Positions 59,533 to 64,000 of a stretch of 64,000 nucleotides of DNA are shown here, piece by piece. Numbering within the stretch: the first letter of the stretch is position 1; every line of letters begins with the position of its first letter. Under the pieces are notes generated by a model. That model made no database searches. It was not told the DNA's origin and saw only the letters and a program-made list of their open reading frames with translations. Source of the stretch: Trichosporon coremiiforme (taxonomy: Eukaryota; Basidiomycota; Tremellomycetes; Trichosporonales; Trichosporonaceae); the NCBI GenBank assembly GCA_039545355.1, contig BCJJ01000015.1, positions 124,001 through 188,000 on the forward strand, in the 5' to 3' direction. The position numbers and the translations under genes are program-made.

Positions 59533-61207
59533 TTAGAGGGGCCACTCGAGCTGCTCACCGAGGTTCTGGTGGACAGCCTTGGTCTGGAGGTACGCGTCCA
59601 TGCCGGCGGTGCCGAGCTCGCGGCCGATGCCGCTCTGCTTGAATCCGCCGAAGGGGACGCGGCTCGAGAGGACGCCGTAGTTGTTGATCCAGATGGTTCC
59701 GGCCTTGATGGCCTGGGCGACGCGCTGGACCTGGCTCGCGTCCTTGGAGAAGACGGCGCCGGCGAGGCCATACGTCGTGTCGTTGGCGAGCTTGATGGCC
59801 TCCTTCTCGTCGGAGAACTTTCCAACGACGACGACGGGGCCGAAGATCTCCTCGCGCACACACTTCATGTCCTGGCCAATGTCGGTGATGACGGTGGGCT
59901 CGACGAAGTAGCCCTCGTTGCCCCAGGTCTTGCCGCCGGTGGTGATGCTGGCGCCCTCCTGCTTCGCAGAGTCGACGTACTTGAGCACCTTGTCGCGCTG
60001 GCCCTCCGAGATGAGCGGGCCGAACGAGGTCGCGTCGTCCTCGGGCTTGCCGATGGCGGCGGTCTTGGCGTTGGCAGCGAGGAGCTTGACGAACTCGTCG
60101 TGGACCGAGTCCTGGACGTAGACACGCGACGAGGCGCAGCAGTCCTGGCCCGAGTTGAAGTAGATGCCGAGCGAGACCCAGTTGGCGGCCTGCTGGAGGT
60201 CTGAGCCCTCGAAGATGAGCGCGGGCGACTTGCCGCCGAGCTCAAGCGTGACCTTCTTCAGGTTGGACTCGGCGGCAGCGATCGAGATGGCGCGGCCAGT
60301 GGGGACCGAGCCGGTGAAGGCGATCTTGTCAATGTCCATGTGGTGCGAGATAGCGTTTCCGGTCGTCTTGCCGAGACCAGGAACCATGTTGAGGACACCG
60401 GCAGGGAAACCGGCCTCCTTGGCGAGGTTGCAGATGTAGAGGGCAGTGAGGGGAGTGAGTTCAGAGGGCTTCATGACGATGGTGCAGCCAGCGGCGAGGG
60501 CCGGGGCGATCTTCCACGCGAGCATCATAACTGCAGAGAGAGTTAGCGTCCGCTCATTCAGGTTCTGCTCATCGCGCCCAGGTTCACTCACGAGGGTAGT
60601 TCCACGGGATGATCTGGCCACAGACACCGATGGGCTGCTGGAGGGTGTAGGCGAACCTGTCGGGGCCGAAGTGGTTGATGGTCTGGCCCGCGACCTTGTC
60701 CGCGAGGCCGGCGTAGTAGCGGAGGCAGCCGACGGACTCGGGGACGTCAGAGGTGGAAGCCATGCGGACACCCTTGCCGGAGTCGAGCGACTCGAGGGCG
60801 GCGACGATTTTGGTGTCGCGCTCGAGCAGGTCGGCGAGCTTGTTGATGAGGGCAATGCGCTCGCCGGCGTCGACGTTCGTGCCCCAGGTGTTCTCGAAGG
60901 CATCGCGGGCAGCCTTGACCGCAGCGTCGACGTCCTCGTCGCTCGCGTGCGAGATGTCGACGAGCTTCTTGCCCGTGGCAGGGTTCACGACCTCGAAGGT
61001 CGCGTTGTCCTTCGCCGGGACCCACTCGTTGTTGCTGTTGTAAGGTCAGCGCATGAGTCGGGGTGGTGGTGCGGAGCTCGCAGCGGAAAGCCGGTAGCCA
61101 GCAACCTCAAGGGTCAAGGTCACTCACATGAAGAGACCGGTCGGGATCTCGAGGTCACCGTGGCCGGGAACGTTGAGCTTGGTAGAGGTCTTCTGGGCGA
61201 CGGTCAT
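59533..61207 (-). CDS. NAD(P)-dependent aldehyde dehydrogenase
   Basis: Oxidises aldehydes to acids. Exons 61207-61128, 61034-60592 and 60530-59533 join in phase to 506 residues, normal for the class 1/2 ALDH family. Motifs in order: PWNYPLMMLAWK (cofactor binding), KPSELTPL, FTGSVPTG (Rossmann loop), ELGGKS with general base E271, FNSGQDC with nucleophile C305, EEIFGPVV and PFGGFKQSGIGRE. C305 is followed by a second Cys. There is no mitochondrial presequence: the N-terminus TVAQKTSTKLNVPGHGDLEI looks cytosolic. All introns have GCTGAC or GCTAAC before the acceptor. Substrate cannot be fixed; acetaldehyde is the common one for such fungal enzymes. Confidence 0.95.
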
Positions 61208-62751
61208 GGTGGATGAGGTAGGATATGGGGGGTCACCAAGATCGTTTGCCGAACTTAAGTACCGGGGCCGACTTTGGATGCGAAGAGCCTTAGAGGCGTG
61301 CCGTCGGTCGGTGGGGTGAGAAGCATGGTTGGACGCCTAGGACGCCGCACGACAGAGGAGGGTGGGTATGCTGCGTGTGGGTGAATGGGAGAACTCTGGG
61401 AGAATATCGATTTGGGTTGGTCGGGGGGTTGGGGACGCGCGTTTGCCGCGCCCGGGGCTTGGCGGTTATCTCGGGACATAGCAAGGTGTGCTGCGCAGCC
61501 CCGGTATCGCGCTGTCGATGCGATCCAGGCGAGTGGGGCGGTAGGTGGACTGACGAGGGAGGACAAGGCAGTTCAGGCAGGTGGAAAAGGGTGGCCGCGA
61601 GGTGGTTCGGCCGCCAACAGGCACTCCGGTGCCCACCTGACCCCACCTGACCGCGTATCTGATCAGGGATCGCCTAACTCGCCATTAATCAGGCAGATCG
61701 TCAAACTCGTCTCTTCGCCGTCTATGGCTGTATCTTTCTGCGGCTCGTGCATACCTCGCATGAGACCCGATACGCCGGAACACCGGGTAAACAGTGCTCC
61801 CAGCCCGCGGGGCTCAATCTCGAATCTGGGGGCAGCCTCACCGTCTACGACCTCGTCAACAGCGTCTGCATTCGGCTGTGAAACGCCAGAAACGCAATCT
61901 GAGAAACGCCTCATGCTCATGGCGCATGAGAACCGGCATATCCCTGGGAGAACGGATCAATGCATCAACTCCGCATCGGACGGTTCATGCCGACTTCTGC
62001 AGCCTCCATGGTACTCGCGAAACGTGTCCCGCTAGCGTGTCGAGCCCCGCTCACGCCGTCGATCGCAGAGTCTCGACGGGGGGCGGGGGGTCGGGGGAGG
62101 GGGGTGAGCATCGAGAAGTCGCCGCACCGAGGCACGCGCGGTCATGTGACCTCTACCAAGCATCGACAACGTGCACCAACGTGCGTCGCAGAGTGTATCA
62201 CAGTGCACACTGCACACCGAGGCGCGGCGTCCGCTGGCCGAGCCCGCTGGTGCCGTTGCCGGACACGGATACCGGATGTACCAAAGGCTGCCGCGCTCGG
62301 GGCTCCTCCCTGCCGCTGGCGCGTCGGCGTCAGCCACACAGCTTGCCCTACTGCCCCCCCCCCTCCTATCGCCTGCGTTGGGGAGATAATGTTCGCGCGG
62401 GTCGGAGCTGCCGCTGCTGCGCTACAATCGCTGACGCAGACTCGCACGCGCAGACGAGCCAGACGAGAGGTCGTCACTGACAGGGCAGTTACCGAGTGAC
62501 CTCTGACCTCCCCCACTGTCAGCAACCCTACATCGCAGCTCATCCTCATAATTGTGGCCAACGCCTCTTGACAATATCCTGAGCTAGTTCCTGAACCTTA
62601 GATTGCATATACAATGATTACCTGATTACCTGATTGCCAGTCCTATCTGAAGCTGGGGGATGCGGGGGAGGGAGCGTCACCTTCCAGTCACCAAGGGGCG
62701 ATGGCGGTGACAGCCCCCAGTGAAGGGAGTGTCTATGAACTCTACAACAAA
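61208..62751. other. intergenic between ALDH and permease genes
   Basis: 1.5 kb; holds the ALDH promoter and the permease 3' flank. Plus-strand frames of more than 200 codons occur but read as random Arg/Ser-rich translations. No RNA gene recognised. Confidence 0.4.
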
Positions 62752-64000
62752 CTACATGCTCTCGGGGGGACCCACGTACACCCTCCGCGCGTAGACGAGG
62801 TACCACACAGATGCGATTGTGATGAAGCCCGCAAGCACGACGGAGGAGTAGTTCATCGTCTCGGGGAGCACAGGGATGGCGGCGGGCATGGAGAAGACGA
62901 CGAGGGCGAACGGCGCCCAAACCATGACGACGAGGTTGCAGATGAGGCCGACGGTCTTGCGGGAGAACGGCGCCTGCATGACCTGCTTGCGCTTGTTAAG
63001 CAGCGAGAGCAAGATAGGCAGCGCGTAAGCGGCCATGAAGGCGTTGACGGCAGTGGAGACGAAGGAGTTGAACGCGGTGGAGCTGCCAAGGTCGATGAGG
63101 CAGAGCAGTGCCTGGATGACGAGACACAGGCAGATCGCCTGCGGCACGTTGCCGCCCTTGGTGACCTTGGACCAGATGCGGGAGCCGGGCACGGCATGGT
63201 CGCGCGAGAAGGAGAAGAGCTGGCGCGAGGCGGTGGCATTGATGCCGACGAGACAGTTGAAACCGATGTAGAACAGGCCGAACATCATGCAGATCGCGCC
63301 GACGTCGTTGCCAATGATCAGCTTGTACGCCCAGGGCAAGACGATGCCGTTCGCTGCTTGTTAGATTACATGACGGCGCGTGATGAGACTCACGTGCTTC
63401 CAGGAGAACCTCGGACGAGGGCATCGTGAACGTGAGCGGGATCAGGAACGCCCACGAGATCAGGAGCGAAGCCGGCAGCATCGTGTACGAGACCGCGCGG
63501 GGCACGGTGACTGCCGGGTTGTGCACCTCCTCAGTCATGGCGAGGACGAAGCCGGGCGCGGCGTTCGAGTACGCGGCGGGCAGGAAACCGATGAAGAACG
63601 TCCAGCCCGAACCCCAGCCAGAGTACTGCGGATCATAGTGCGTGAACGCATACTTGGCGCTGTTGCGGCCGGCCTTGGCACGGATGGGGAGGACGATAAG
63701 GTGTGCGAGGGAATAGATCCACGAGATGTACGTGTTGGCAAGCTCGAGGAAGAGCAGGCACTTGGGACCGATGAGGAGGGGAACTGAGGCCGCGAGGAGC
63801 AGGGCGTACGCTATCAGGACGTAGACCCATTGCGGAGGCGACCACTCGGGATGGACAATATTGGCGGTAGCTACAATGTGCTGCGACATGCCGAAGGCGA
63901 CCGAGGTCGTCGTCAGGAGCACCGCGGTCAGGAGCAGCCAGCCGTTGATGTACGAAAGAATCTTGCGGAAGCGCTTGGGAGCAAGCTGATATGTCCAGTA
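62752..64000 (-). CDS. amino-acid/amine permease of the APC family (5' part missing)
   Basis: Plasma-membrane transporter, cut by the window end. Exons seen: 64000-63394 (continuing beyond the window) and 63353-62752, joined in phase. The start of the visible part, YQLAPKRFRKILSYINGW, is the loop before a core helix in the fungal GABA/choline/amino-acid permease group of APC transporters. Further helices include GWTFFIGFLPAAYSNAAPGF followed by MTEEVHNPAVTVPRAV, a family signature, and FGLFYIGFNCLVGINATASRQLFSFSRD. About nine membrane segments are visible. Substrate is not deducible; relatives take up GABA, choline or polyamines. Partial at its N-terminus only because the window ends; no break is seen. 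Confidence 0.85.

Overview
The window is nuclear DNA of a GC-rich, intron-rich basidiomycete. The Gpa1-type G-alpha and the intron style (donor GTGAGT/GTAAGT, branch CTGAC/CTAAC only a few bases before the acceptor, most introns 33-60 nt) point to Tremellomycetes, probably Trichosporonales; the order is an inference. I see no tRNA, rRNA, transposon or CRISPR array. Exon-intron models were built by hand and checked for reading phase at each junction.

Left part (1-17 kb): mitochondrial phosphate carrier MIR1 (+); a minus-strand array of tiny intron-like units (about 3.2-4.6 kb); a zinc-finger transcription factor with a 28-nt microexon (-); G-alpha GPA1 (-); and a secreted cysteine-rich protein with a 34-residue tandem repeat (-). 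Middle (17-38 kb): a gene-poor stretch of 6.8 kb, then a LAMTOR1/Meh1-like membrane-anchored protein (-), a DUF1479-like protein (-), a putative GPI-anchored protein (+), a nine-exon non-RD protein kinase (-) with an 87-nt G tract upstream, and a Mn-type cation diffusion facilitator (-).

Right part (38.8-64 kb): glutamate-cysteine ligase (+), WDR48/Bun107-type WD40 protein (+), ribosome-assembly factor TSR4 (-), a disordered proline-rich protein (+), a membrane-anchored GH17 glucanase (+), a second array of tiny intron-like units (53.5-55.6 kb, +), an AAA ATPase with an N-terminal signal sequence (+), a CYTH-like protein (-), an aldehyde dehydrogenase (-), and an amino-acid/amine permease cut by the window end (-).

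The genes are mostly unrelated housekeeping genes and do not form a cluster. The unusual content is the two arrays. Each is a series of units of about 33-48 nt with a donor GTGAGCT/GTAAGCT, branch site AGCTGAC/AGCTAAC and acceptor NNCAG, separated by only 4-54 nt. They look exactly like the short introns of the bona fide genes here. In the right-hand array, splicing the units leaves an open frame of about 172 codons across 19 junctions, so it may be a real gene made almost entirely of micro-introns.
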